5,440 nucleotides of DNA from Anaerolineales bacterium (lineage in GTDB: Bacteria > Chloroflexota > Anaerolineae > Anaerolineales > VGOW01): positions 9,304 through 14,743 of the forward strand of contig CAKKQG010000480.1 of assembly GCA_919901875.1 (NCBI GenBank), written 5' to 3'. The notes under the pieces are model-generated. The model made no database searches, had not been told where the DNA came from, and worked only from the letters and a program-made list of their open reading frames with translations. The position numbers were made by a program, and so were the translations under genes. This document shows, in pieces, positions 1 through 5,009 of this stretch. Within the stretch, counting starts at the first letter, position 1; every line of letters starts with the position of its first letter.

Positions 1-1
1 A

Positions 2-553
2 TTAAAAATTCTTGTTGCCGATGACGAGTCGATCATCCGTCTCGGGCTCAAAACGATCCTGACCGAACTCGGTTACGAAGTCACCCTCACCGCCGACGGG
101 CGCGAAGCGTTGCGCGTCGCGCATCAAAAAGAATTTGACTTCGCCATCTTCGACATCAAGATGCCCTTCACCGATGGACTCGACGCCGCCCGCGCCCTCT
201 ACAAATTTCGCCCCACCCCAATTGTGCTGCTCACCGCTTTCGGCGAACAAGAGTTGATCGAAAAAGCGTCCGACCTGCCCATTCAAGGTTATTTGATAAA
301 GCCGGTGGACGAGAAGCAACTTTCGGCGGCGATACAAGTTGCACTTAAGCGATTCAAAGAAACGCAATCACTTGTGAACAAAACCAATGAACTCGAAGAG
401 ACTCTTGAGACGCGCAAGATCGTTGAAAAAGCAAAAGGCGTGTTGATGAAGCAGGGCATGAGCGAAGACGAGGCGCACAAGCATTTGCAAAAGATGGCGA
501 GAGATAATCAAACGTCGCTGCGTAAAGTGGCGGAGATGATCTTGAAAAATTAG
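2..553 (+). CDS. Response regulator with ANTAR RNA-binding output domain (5'-truncated)
   Basis: The reading frame is open from base 2, and 183 residues are visible. The start codon lies just off the window: the first residues (LKILVADDE) are already the first strand of a receiver domain, so only a few residues are missing. Receiver domain at residues 1-120: acidic pair D7-D8, phosphoacceptor D51 in FDIKMP, T78 in LLTAF, and K100-P101. All key positions are intact, so it should be phosphorylated by a histidine kinase. A charged linker (about 118-135) is followed by an ANTAR domain (about 132-183) with the helix EKAKGVLMKQGMSEDEA. In the AmiR/NasT/PdtaR family, ANTAR domains bind paired RNA stem-loops and prevent transcription termination, so control of RNA elongation in the cytoplasm is the expected role. 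No kinase or target leader is visible here. TTG at 110 would remove the phosphorylation core's first half, so it is not the start. Confidence 0.93.
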   Translation, partial: LKILVADDESIIRLGLKTILTELGYEVTLTADGREALRVAHQKEFDFAIFDIKMPFTDGLDAARALYKFRPTPIVLLTAFGEQELIEKASDLPIQGYLIKPVDEKQLSAAIQVALKRFKETQSLVNKTNELEETLETRKIVEKAKGVLMKQGMSEDEAHKHLQKMARDNQTSLRKVAEMILKN

Positions 554-584
554 ACCGACGCGGTCTTTAAGACCGCGTCGGTCT
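552..584. repeat. Perfect nested palindrome overlapping the regulator's stop codon
   Basis: Two 16-nt arms (552-567 and 569-584) are perfect reverse complements with one T between them. Each arm is itself a small palindrome, GACCG-ACG-CGGTC. The TAG stop of the regulator (551-553) runs into the left arm, and the next start codon is only 9 nt past the right arm. As RNA it would form a very stable hairpin. The following bases (TAACTTTCT) are only moderately T-rich, so it could act as a terminator but is not a textbook one. A dispersed palindromic repeat is equally plausible; one window cannot decide. Confidence 0.8.
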
Positions 585-593
585 TAACTTTCT

Positions 594-1052
594 ATGCCCT
601 CTCGCACTCAATCTCCGCTCACCCAAAAATTTCACAAACGTTACGCCACGTTGCACGCGCGAAAGAAAATCTCGCGCAGCCAACTTAAATTCGCGCATAC
701 GTTTAACGTCTACGCCCTCGCCAATGTTTTAACCGCGTGCTTCAATAAAATCGCTTCGCCCGACTCACTTCCAAACGAAGGGATCATTAAAGGCAATGTC
801 AGATATTTTTTAACTTCAAAAGGCTACGGGTTACAAAGCTATCGTGAAGGCGAAGGTGGCGTGCGGGGCGACGCCTATCGAGATTATTTAACTCTGCTGT
901 TGCCAAACAAGGTGATGATCTCGTGCGACATCACAGAGGATAGTTATCAGCCGGAGATCGTTTTCACGTTGATCGGAGTGGATCAAGAGAAAGTTGATAA
1001 GGCGGGGAAAGTTTTGAGTTATGTGACGGAAAAGTGGCAACGGATTTTGTAA
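594..1052 (+). CDS. Hypothetical protein, 152 residues, no recognised family
   Basis: I do not recognise this protein. It is probably cytoplasmic: there is no signal peptide and no membrane segment. The first 35 residues are rich in Lys/Arg/His (FHKRY, HARKK), which would suit nucleic-acid or phosphate contact, but that is only inference. The middle has a helix-like stretch (FAHTFNVYALANVLTACF), then a Gly/Arg-rich turn (YREGEGGVRGD) and alternating hydrophobic strands (LTLLLPNKVMISCDI, EIVFTLIGV). It ends in an amphipathic helix (VDKAGKVLSYVTEKWQRIL), consistent with a small alpha/beta fold. An in-frame TAA at 585-587 makes ATG 594 the first possible start. No Shine-Dalgarno sequence precedes it; TTG 651 is a poorer alternative, also without one. 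It starts 9 nt after a strong palindrome and converges on hom. Length, steady amino-acid composition and tight packing support a real gene. Confidence 0.72.
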   Translation: MPSRTQSPLTQKFHKRYATLHARKKISRSQLKFAHTFNVYALANVLTACFNKIASPDSLPNEGIIKGNVRYFLTSKGYGLQSYREGEGGVRGDAYRDYLTLLLPNKVMISCDITEDSYQPEIVFTLIGVDQEKVDKAGKVLSYVTEKWQRIL

Positions 1053-1109
1053 CCGCTTCGCGTGTAGCGGATGAACGCGCATCCGTTACATCCGTTTTCA
1101 TCCGTTGCC
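1036..1109. terminator. Hairpin-rich convergent junction, candidate two-way terminator
   Basis: The hypothetical gene (+) and hom (-) end 45 bp apart. Inside lies an 11-bp hairpin, TGTAGCGGATG (1063-1073) and CATCCGTTACA (1080-1090), with a 6-nt loop and one G-T wobble. An outer 10-bp inverted repeat, GGCAACGGAT (1036-1045) and ATCCGTTGCC (1100-1109), joins the two gene ends. CATCCGTT occurs three times (1080-1087, 1089-1096, 1099-1106). No strong T-run follows on either strand (only TTTT at 1095-1098), so termination is a reasonable guess rather than proven. Confidence 0.5.
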
Positions 1110-2078
1110 AACGTGTATCCTGATCAAATCCGTTAACAGCGCAAACGATGTTGCCTTGCCGCCCGCGCCGGAACCGATCAACGTGATCGGCGCGAGAACA
1201 TCGGTGAAGTAGGTGAGCGCACTCGCCGCGCCGTTCACTTGCGCCAGAGGGTCGTCATAAGATAAAAGCATCGGGCGCGCGCTGGCGGTGACACCTGAGT
1301 CAGTCCGCTTCACATTAGCGATCAATTTCCAACGGGAGTTTTTTTCTTTAGCGTCCGTGATCATCTGCGGCGTGATCTTGGTAATGCCTTCACGATCCAC
1401 ATCGTTGATCCGCAGATCGCCGCCCATCAGGGTGTTAGCGATGATTGCCGCTTTCGCCGCCGCATCCCATCCTTCAACATCTGCGGTGGGATCCGTTTCG
1501 GCATAACCCCTCTCTTGCGCCGTCTTGAGCGCGTCGGCGTACGTGCGTCCCGACTCCATCTCCGCCAAAATGAAATTTGTGGTGCTGTTGAAGATGCCGC
1601 GCACTTCTTGGATGTTGGCGATAGACATCACATCGAGTCCTAATATCATCGAAGGGATGCCGCCCATCACCGTGCCTTCAAAACGCAGTTGAACTTTTTT
1701 CTGGCGCGCAAGTTTTTCCAACTCGCGATAAGCAACGACGAGCGGTCCCTTGTTTGCAGTGACAACATGCTTGCCCATCTTCAAAGCAACGCGACAATGT
1801 TCGAGGGCAATGCCGCCCGTTTGCACATCTGTTGGAGTCACTTCGACAATGACTTCCGCATCACGGATCGCTTTTTCATAGAGGATCGCCTTGCCATCAA
1901 ACTTAACGTCTGCGGCGCGCTTGAAACCGGTTTTGCTCAACGCCGTGCCACGCCGCGCAATGACGGCGATCACTTTAGGTTTGAATTTATATTGTTTAGC
2001 CAGATGCTCACGTTGTTCGTATAACAACTCAATGAACGCCGAGCCGACGTTGCCGAAACCCACTAACGCAATTTTCAT
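1098..2078 (-). CDS. hom: Homoserine dehydrogenase, short form without ACT domain
   Basis: It reduces aspartate semialdehyde to homoserine with NAD(P)H in the cytoplasm, the branch point to threonine and methionine. The protein has 326 residues. The N-terminal Rossmann fold carries GFGNVG (7-12), with an Arg pair (IARRG, 42-43) after the second strand that may favour NADPH (inference). TANKGP (107-112) gives catalytic K110. GTVMGGIP (135-142) and FNSTTNFIL (163-171) are family signatures. In the catalytic domain, E194, D205 and K209 occupy the expected substrate and proton-transfer positions, and the C-terminus has GSGAGGKATSFALLTDLI. It ends straight after this core, so it lacks the ACT regulatory domain of the ~430-residue forms, which suggests no threonine feedback through ACT. 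ATG 2078 has a good ribosome binding site (AAAGGAG). thrB, thrC and aspartokinase are not adjacent. The gene diverges from the pilin gene. Confidence 0.96.
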   Translation of the reverse strand: MKIALVGFGNVGSAFIELLYEQREHLAKQYKFKPKVIAVIARRGTALSKTGFKRAADVKFDGKAILYEKAIRDAEVIVEVTPTDVQTGGIALEHCRVALKMGKHVVTANKGPLVVAYRELEKLARQKKVQLRFEGTVMGGIPSMILGLDVMSIANIQEVRGIFNSTTNFILAEMESGRTYADALKTAQERGYAETDPTADVEGWDAAAKAAIIANTLMGGDLRINDVDREGITKITPQMITDAKEKNSRWKLIANVKRTDSGVTASARPMLLSYDDPLAQVNGAASALTYFTDVLAPITLIGSGAGGKATSFALLTDLIRIHVGNG

Positions 2079-2085
2079 GTCATCG

Positions 2086-2092
2086 CTCCTTT
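2086..2092 (-). promoter_or_regulatory. Ribosome binding site of hom
   Basis: On the minus strand AAAGGAG lies 7 nt before ATG 2078, an ideal spacing that fixes the hom start. Only 3 nt separate it from the hairpin at 2096-2131, so folding upstream could affect access to it. Confidence 0.85.
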
Positions 2093-2095
2093 AAA

Positions 2096-2131
2096 CGGAA
2101 TACGCAATACGAAATATGGGAGCGTATTCCG
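2096..2131 (-). promoter_or_regulatory. Hairpin in the hom 5' leader
   Basis: CGGAATACGC (2096-2105) and GCGTATTCCG (2122-2131) form a perfect 10-bp stem around a 16-nt loop. In the predicted hom transcript (start near 2147) it ends 3 nt before the ribosome binding site. It could be an operator, a translational control element or a dispersed repeat. No known riboswitch or threonine-rich leader peptide is recognisable. Confidence 0.55.
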
Positions 2132-2153
2132 CATCGCGCAGTAATTTACGGCG

Positions 2154-2183
2154 ATTATATCCCACAAAATTCGTGCTTGTGCC
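2154..2183 (-). promoter_or_regulatory. Promoter candidate for hom
   Basis: Read on the minus strand, a perfect -10 box TATAAT (2154-2159) sits 18 nt from a weak -35 box GGCACA (2178-2183, three of six matching TTGACA). Transcription would begin near 2147 and give a leader of about 70 nt. The -10 is convincing, the -35 is not. Confidence 0.5.
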
Positions 2184-2205
2184 GAGAGCATTTTTTCTCT
2201 ACAAT
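2177..2205 (+). promoter_or_regulatory. Promoter candidate for the pilin gene
   Basis: TTGTGC (2177-2182) is 17 nt upstream of TACAAT (2200-2205), which matches five of six bases of the -10 consensus. Transcription would start near 2212, about 48 nt before the pilin ATG. The -35 overlaps that of the opposite hom promoter. Confidence 0.5.
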
Positions 2206-2243
2206 ACTTCAATGGTATGTGCAGTCATCGATAGTTTAGCCAG

Positions 2244-2252
2244 AAAGGAGGT
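2244..2252 (+). promoter_or_regulatory. Strong ribosome binding site of the pilin gene
   Basis: AAAGGAGGT is a near-complete anti-16S match, with GGAGG 8 nt before ATG 2260. This selects 2260 over the upstream in-frame ATG at 2116 and predicts high translation, as expected for a structural pilin. Confidence 0.9.
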
Positions 2253-2259
2253 TGCGAAA

Positions 2260-2397
2260 ATGTACACCACTAGAGGACAAGGGCTAGTTGAGTACGCGCT
2301 CATCATGGTGTTAGTGGCGATGGTTGTGATGGCGTTGTTGTTTCTTTTCGGCGGCAGCGTCGGGAATGTTTTTTCTAATATCCTGTTCAGTATTTAG
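2260..2397 (+). CDS. Flp-type (type IVb) prepilin-like protein, 45 residues
   Basis: A tiny pilin subunit: a short hydrophilic leader, then one hydrophobic helix. The leader MYTTRG ends at G6, and GQGLVEY (6-12) fits the GxxxxEY motif of Flp prepilins. Prepilin peptidase should cut after G6, leaving E11 as residue +5 and Y12 as +6 of a 39-residue mature protein. Residues 13-30 (ALIMVLVAMVVMALLFLF) form the membrane and filament-core helix, and a short tail with GGSVGNVF follows. It has no globular head, as is usual for Flp pilins, and would be inserted in the membrane and possibly assembled by a Tad system encoded elsewhere. It has its own promoter candidate, strong ribosome binding site and terminator, so it looks monocistronic. 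A non-pilus small membrane protein is possible, but the motif makes this unlikely. Confidence 0.88.
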   Translation: MYTTRGQGLVEYALIMVLVAMVVMALLFLFGGSVGNVFSNILFSI

Positions 2398-2410
2398 CTA
2401 TTTATCCATC

Positions 2411-2436
2411 AGCCTCATCGCGCGATGAGGCTTTTT
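2411..2436 (+). terminator. Intrinsic terminator of the pilin gene
   Basis: AGCCTCATCG (2411-2420) and CGATGAGGCT (2423-2432) pair perfectly, then a T-tract follows (TTTTTA, from 2432). It lies 13 nt after the pilin stop codon and is the clearest terminator in the window. It overlaps the first possible ATG of the downstream glycosyltransferase (2425). Confidence 0.9.
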
Positions 2437-4056
2437 ATTCCGTTAACTATTAAGTCTTTTGTGACTATTCACCTCCCCACCCGCTCTGTCCTCACACGCC
2501 ATGCACCGTTAATCTTCCTCTTGTTCTTTTGGATGATCTCGATCTGGAATTTGGATCGACTCCCCATCGTGCATCCCGACGAGCCGTGGATACTCTCGCC
2601 GGGTTATAAGCTGTTCACGCGCGGCATCTATGGCTCCGATCTATTCGCCGGTTTTAACGGCATGGAATTCATCTACTTTGAGTTCATGCCGCTGATGTCA
2701 GTGCTGCAAGGCGTAAGCGCAGTGCTCTTCGGCGTGGGCGTCATGCAAATGCGTATCATCCCGGTGATGCTTGGCGCGATCACTCTCGTCCTAAGTTTCG
2801 CCCTCGCCCGCCGAATCGCTAACACGACCACCGCAGTGATGACAATGTTCTTGTTGTTGTTTTGGCAGTGGGCAGTCAGCGGCACCCGGCTCTTTGGCAG
2901 TGGCATCCCTTTGATCGATCTGGCACGCATAGCCCGCTACGATATTTTGGTTGCGCCGTTGGGGTTAAGCGCGCTCCTGATGTGGATGCACGCCCGCCGC
3001 ACACACGCTTGGCGCGATTATTTCCTGAGCGGGCTGCTCGCCGGATTCGCTGGCATGGCTCATCTGTATGGCGCATTTTGGATCGCGGCATTAGTGATTG
3101 TCCATCTACTGGATCACGGGTGGTTCGAGCGGCGCACACTGTTTCGGGCAACGGGTCTCATCGTCGGCGGCGCAGGGGTTGTATGGTTGATATGGATCGC
3201 GGTTGCGCTGTTAAACTGGAATTATTTTGTGGGGCAAACAACTCAGTATGGTGATCGGTTCAATGTCTTCAACGCCGCATTCTATTTACAAAATTTGGCG
3301 TTGGAAGGTCAGCGCTACAACTTAGGCGTGCGCAACCTTCAATCGTTAATGCGGATCGGTTTGTGGATGTTGGTAGGCGGTGTGCCGCTTGCCACTGTGT
3401 GGGTCATCGTAAAAGCGGCGCGCGACCAGTATCGCAAAGCGCTATGGCTGTTAGTCCCAAGTGTTTTGTTTCCGATTCTGTTTGCCTTGTTGATTCGAGT
3501 AAAAACATTTAATTATCTGGTGAGTATTGCGCCGTTTTACGCGCTCATGGTTGCTTGGTGCATCGTCACTCTCTTCAACACCGGACGCGGCGCGCGCCTC
3601 ACTGTCATTCTGATCCTTACTATTAGCACACTACAAAGCGCGTGGAGTATTGGCACCATGCAGTATTTTGCAAACCGACATGGGCGCGACACCAAAGTTT
3701 TTTATCAGCAGCTGCGGCAAGCGACGCCGCCACAAGGTCGCATACTGGGCGCGCCGCAGTATTGGCTGGCGATGCCGCAGCGAGATTATCGCGCGACGAT
3801 CTTGCCGTTCTTTCTCTCTAACCCACGTCTCAACCAACACCCTCTCGAGTTTGAAGCGGCGATGACGCAAATTAAACCAGACATTATTTTTATTGACGCC
3901 CACATCGCCGACATCTCGGACAACTACGGCGATCACTTGCGCGACACGCGCCGAACTCCGTTGCGAAACTTTCTACTGAAACACAACGCGCGGCTTATCG
4001 CCAAGATCGCCGACAATTACGGCGAACCTTTTTTCATCTATCAACTCGACTGGTGA
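2425..4056 (+). CDS. Multi-pass membrane glycosyltransferase, GT39/ArnT-like (GT-C fold)
   Basis: Expected role: transfer of a sugar from a polyprenyl-phosphate carrier to an acceptor on the outer face of the cytoplasmic membrane; substrate and acceptor cannot be told from sequence. The frame gives 543 residues. After a first membrane helix (about 27-44) comes HPDEPW (50-55), whose acidic D52-E53 in the first outer loop is the GT-C catalytic signature. ARYD (170-173) resembles the second conserved motif. Further hydrophobic helices lie near 89-107, 111-129, 136-151, 174-189, 200-229, 242-263, 308-330, 339-357, 365-384 and 391-410. FNYLVSIAPFYAL (362-374) matches the family's late Y/P region. 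Residues 411-543 are a soluble tail. The start is doubtful: ATG 2425 lies inside a terminator hairpin without a ribosome binding site. GTG 2461 (residue 13) keeps the first helix and may be the true start. It may instead belong to a related DUF2029/PMT-like class. Confidence 0.85.
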   Translation: MRLFIPLTIKSFVTIHLPTRSVLTRHAPLIFLLFFWMISIWNLDRLPIVHPDEPWILSPGYKLFTRGIYGSDLFAGFNGMEFIYFEFMPLMSVLQGVSAVLFGVGVMQMRIIPVMLGAITLVLSFALARRIANTTTAVMTMFLLLFWQWAVSGTRLFGSGIPLIDLARIARYDILVAPLGLSALLMWMHARRTHAWRDYFLSGLLAGFAGMAHLYGAFWIAALVIVHLLDHGWFERRTLFRATGLIVGGAGVVWLIWIAVALLNWNYFVGQTTQYGDRFNVFNAAFYLQNLALEGQRYNLGVRNLQSLMRIGLWMLVGGVPLATVWVIVKAARDQYRKALWLLVPSVLFPILFALLIRVKTFNYLVSIAPFYALMVAWCIVTLFNTGRGARLTVILILTISTLQSAWSIGTMQYFANRHGRDTKVFYQQLRQATPPQGRILGAPQYWLAMPQRDYRATILPFFLSNPRLNQHPLEFEAAMTQIKPDIIFIDAHIADISDNYGDHLRDTRRTPLRNFLLKHNARLIAKIADNYGEPFFIYQLDW

Positions 4057-4073
4057 AGAGTTCGTATTATACT
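4046..4073 (+). promoter_or_regulatory. Promoter candidate for rnc
   Basis: TCGACT (4046-4051, four of six to TTGACA) is 16 nt upstream of TATACT (4068-4073, five of six to TATAAT). It straddles the glycosyltransferase stop codon. Transcription would start near 4080, so the 19-bp inverted repeat at 4086 would sit at the very 5' end of the rnc transcript. Spacing is slightly short of the ideal. Confidence 0.4.
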
Positions 4074-4085
4074 TATCGCACTATC

Positions 4086-4152
4086 AGGTGACTGTCACTG
4101 GGCTACAAGACTTGGGCATTTCAGGCTTTCATAAGCCCAGTGACAGTCACCT
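4086..4152. repeat. Perfect 19-bp inverted repeat upstream of rnc
   Basis: The arms at 4086-4104 (AGGTGACTGTCACTGGGCT) and 4134-4152 are exact reverse complements around a 29-nt loop. Each arm contains a smaller palindrome, GTGAC-T/A-GTCAC. The loop can also pair with the right arm locally (GGCTT 4124-4128 with AAGCC 4133-4137), giving an alternative fold. No T-run follows, so it is not a standard terminator. It could be a dispersed repeat, an operator, or an RNA stem in the rnc leader. A 64-codon open frame across it (4088-4282) is not considered coding. Confidence 0.85.
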
Positions 4153-4182
4153 CAGACACTACAAGGCAGAAGCGGCGACAAT

Positions 4183-4212
4183 CTGCTTGATGAAGATCGC
4201 TTCGTCAACCAG
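4183..4212 (+). promoter_or_regulatory. Second hairpin in the rnc leader
   Basis: TTGATGAAG (4187-4195) and CTTCGTCAA (4200-4208) form a 9-bp stem with one G-T wobble around loop ATCG. CTG and CAG extend it by 3 bp past a C-C mismatch. It ends 23 nt before the rnc ATG. Lack of a T-run argues against a terminator, leaving a leader structure as the simplest reading. Confidence 0.5.
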
Positions 4213-4235
4213 CTTGCCCCCGATTCTTAAACACA

Positions 4236-4925
4236 ATGACAACCATAACCACATTACAAGAGCGCGCGGGCTTTCAGTTTAAAGATGAAAGTTTATTGCG
4301 GCGCGCGCTGACTCACCGTTCCTATATTAACGAACACCCTGACATAACGTTCGACAATGAGCGGCTTGAGTTTTTAGGCGACGTGATCCTGTCGTTTGTG
4401 ATCACCACAATGCTCTACAACCGCTTCCCCGAAATGCAGGAAGGACAACTCACGCGGCTGCGATCATCGCTGGTGCGCACCGAACAACTCGCCACCTTCG
4501 CCCAAGAATGGGAGCTGGGAACGGTCATGCACTTGGGCAAAGGCGAGATCAAAGGTGGTGGACAGACTCGCGTGCCATTGTTGTGCGACGCCTTTGAGGC
4601 AGTCATCGGCGCGATGTATCTCGATCAAGGGATTGTTAAGACGCAGGAATTTTTGGAGAAATTATTTTTGCCTGTGGCGGCTGAACTGATTCACGAACAG
4701 GCAACGGTGGACGCAAAAAGTTTTCTGCAAGAGTGGGCGCAGGAACATTTCAATCAAACACCGTATTACGTGACCACTCACACCACAGGTCCCGATCATG
4801 AAAAGATTTTTACTGTCGAGGTGCGTATCCGCGAAGAGACTCACGGAGTCGGCACGGGCAACACGAAACAAACGGCGGAGCAAGAAGCGGCAAGGAACGC
4901 GTTGAAAAAATTTGGAGTGATTTAA
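4236..4925 (+). CDS. rnc: Ribonuclease III
   Basis: It cuts double-stranded RNA in the cytoplasm to process rRNA precursors and structured mRNAs, acting as a homodimer with Mg2+. The 229 residues match the usual bacterial length. The catalytic domain (about 7-150) has ALTHRSYINE (24-33) and NERLEFLGD (41-49), giving E42 and D49, with D118 and E121 in DAFEAVIGAMYLD (118-130). These four align with E. coli E38, D45, D114 and E117, so the enzyme should be active. The double-stranded RNA-binding domain (about 159-228) has the usual start (DAKSFLQEW) and the end TAEQEAARNALKKF. ATG 4236 fits the normal N-terminus but has no Shine-Dalgarno sequence, so initiation may be weak or depend on leader structure. 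The 180-nt gap before it holds a promoter candidate and two hairpins. The next gene begins 84 nt later. Confidence 0.97.
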   Translation: MTTITTLQERAGFQFKDESLLRRALTHRSYINEHPDITFDNERLEFLGDVILSFVITTMLYNRFPEMQEGQLTRLRSSLVRTEQLATFAQEWELGTVMHLGKGEIKGGGQTRVPLLCDAFEAVIGAMYLDQGIVKTQEFLEKLFLPVAAELIHEQATVDAKSFLQEWAQEHFNQTPYYVTTHTTGPDHEKIFTVEVRIREETHGVGTGNTKQTAEQEAARNALKKFGVI

Positions 4926-4926
4926 A

Positions 4927-4998
4927 CATGACAAGATGAAAAGATGAAAGGATGACACGATGATCGGATCATCTTGTCACCCTGTCATCTTGTCGTTG
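4927..4998. repeat. Degenerate period-8 array that inverts at its midpoint
   Basis: Nine consecutive octamers fill nearly the whole gap after rnc. The left half is built on GATGAnnn: CATGACAA (4927), GATGAAAA, GATGAAAG, GATGACAC, GATGATCG (4959). GATCATCT (4967) is the turning point. The right half keeps the 8-nt spacing as TGTCnnnn: TGTCACCC (4975), TGTCATCT, TGTCGTTG (4991), the complement of GACA/GATGACA units. TCATCTTGTC occurs twice (4969 and 4985), and its complement GACAAGATGA once (4930). It may be a simple-sequence repeat or a structured 3' end. Confidence 0.7.
4953..4979 (+). terminator. Hairpin downstream of rnc, possible terminator
   Basis: TGACA-C-GATGATC and GATCATC-T-TGTCA pair over 12 bp with one C-T mismatch; the tip would open as a small loop around G4966. 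It lies 28 nt after the rnc stop, inside the octamer array. No T-tract follows, so a terminator role is uncertain; it could equally protect the mRNA end. Confidence 0.4.
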
Positions 4999-5009
4999 AA
5001 TTTACAAAG

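Noticed and set aside
2..367. 121-codon minus-strand open frame opposite the response regulator
   Set aside because: It lies entirely opposite a gene with intact family motifs; its composition is that of an antisense shadow.
1689..2024. Plus-strand open frame opposite hom
   Set aside because: The minus strand encodes the conserved Rossmann and TANKGP parts of homoserine dehydrogenase in the same interval.
2116..2259. Longer pilin reading frame starting at ATG 2116
   Set aside because: The first 48 codons cross the promoter candidate, no ribosome binding site precedes ATG 2116, and the leader would be far too long for a Flp prepilin. ATG 2260 has a near-perfect ribosome binding site and the expected 6-residue leader.
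4086..4152. Tiny insertion sequence or MITE
   Set aside because: The arms could be terminal repeats, but no flanking target duplication is seen (bases on either side differ) and 67 bp leaves only a 29-nt interior. Kept as an inverted repeat.
4088..4282. 64-codon open frame before and into rnc
   Set aside because: It reads through the 19-bp inverted repeat and overlaps rnc in another frame. Its residues show no domain and it has no ribosome binding site.
4927..4998. Possible CRISPR-like array
   Set aside because: Units are 8 nt with no unique spacers and no cas genes nearby.
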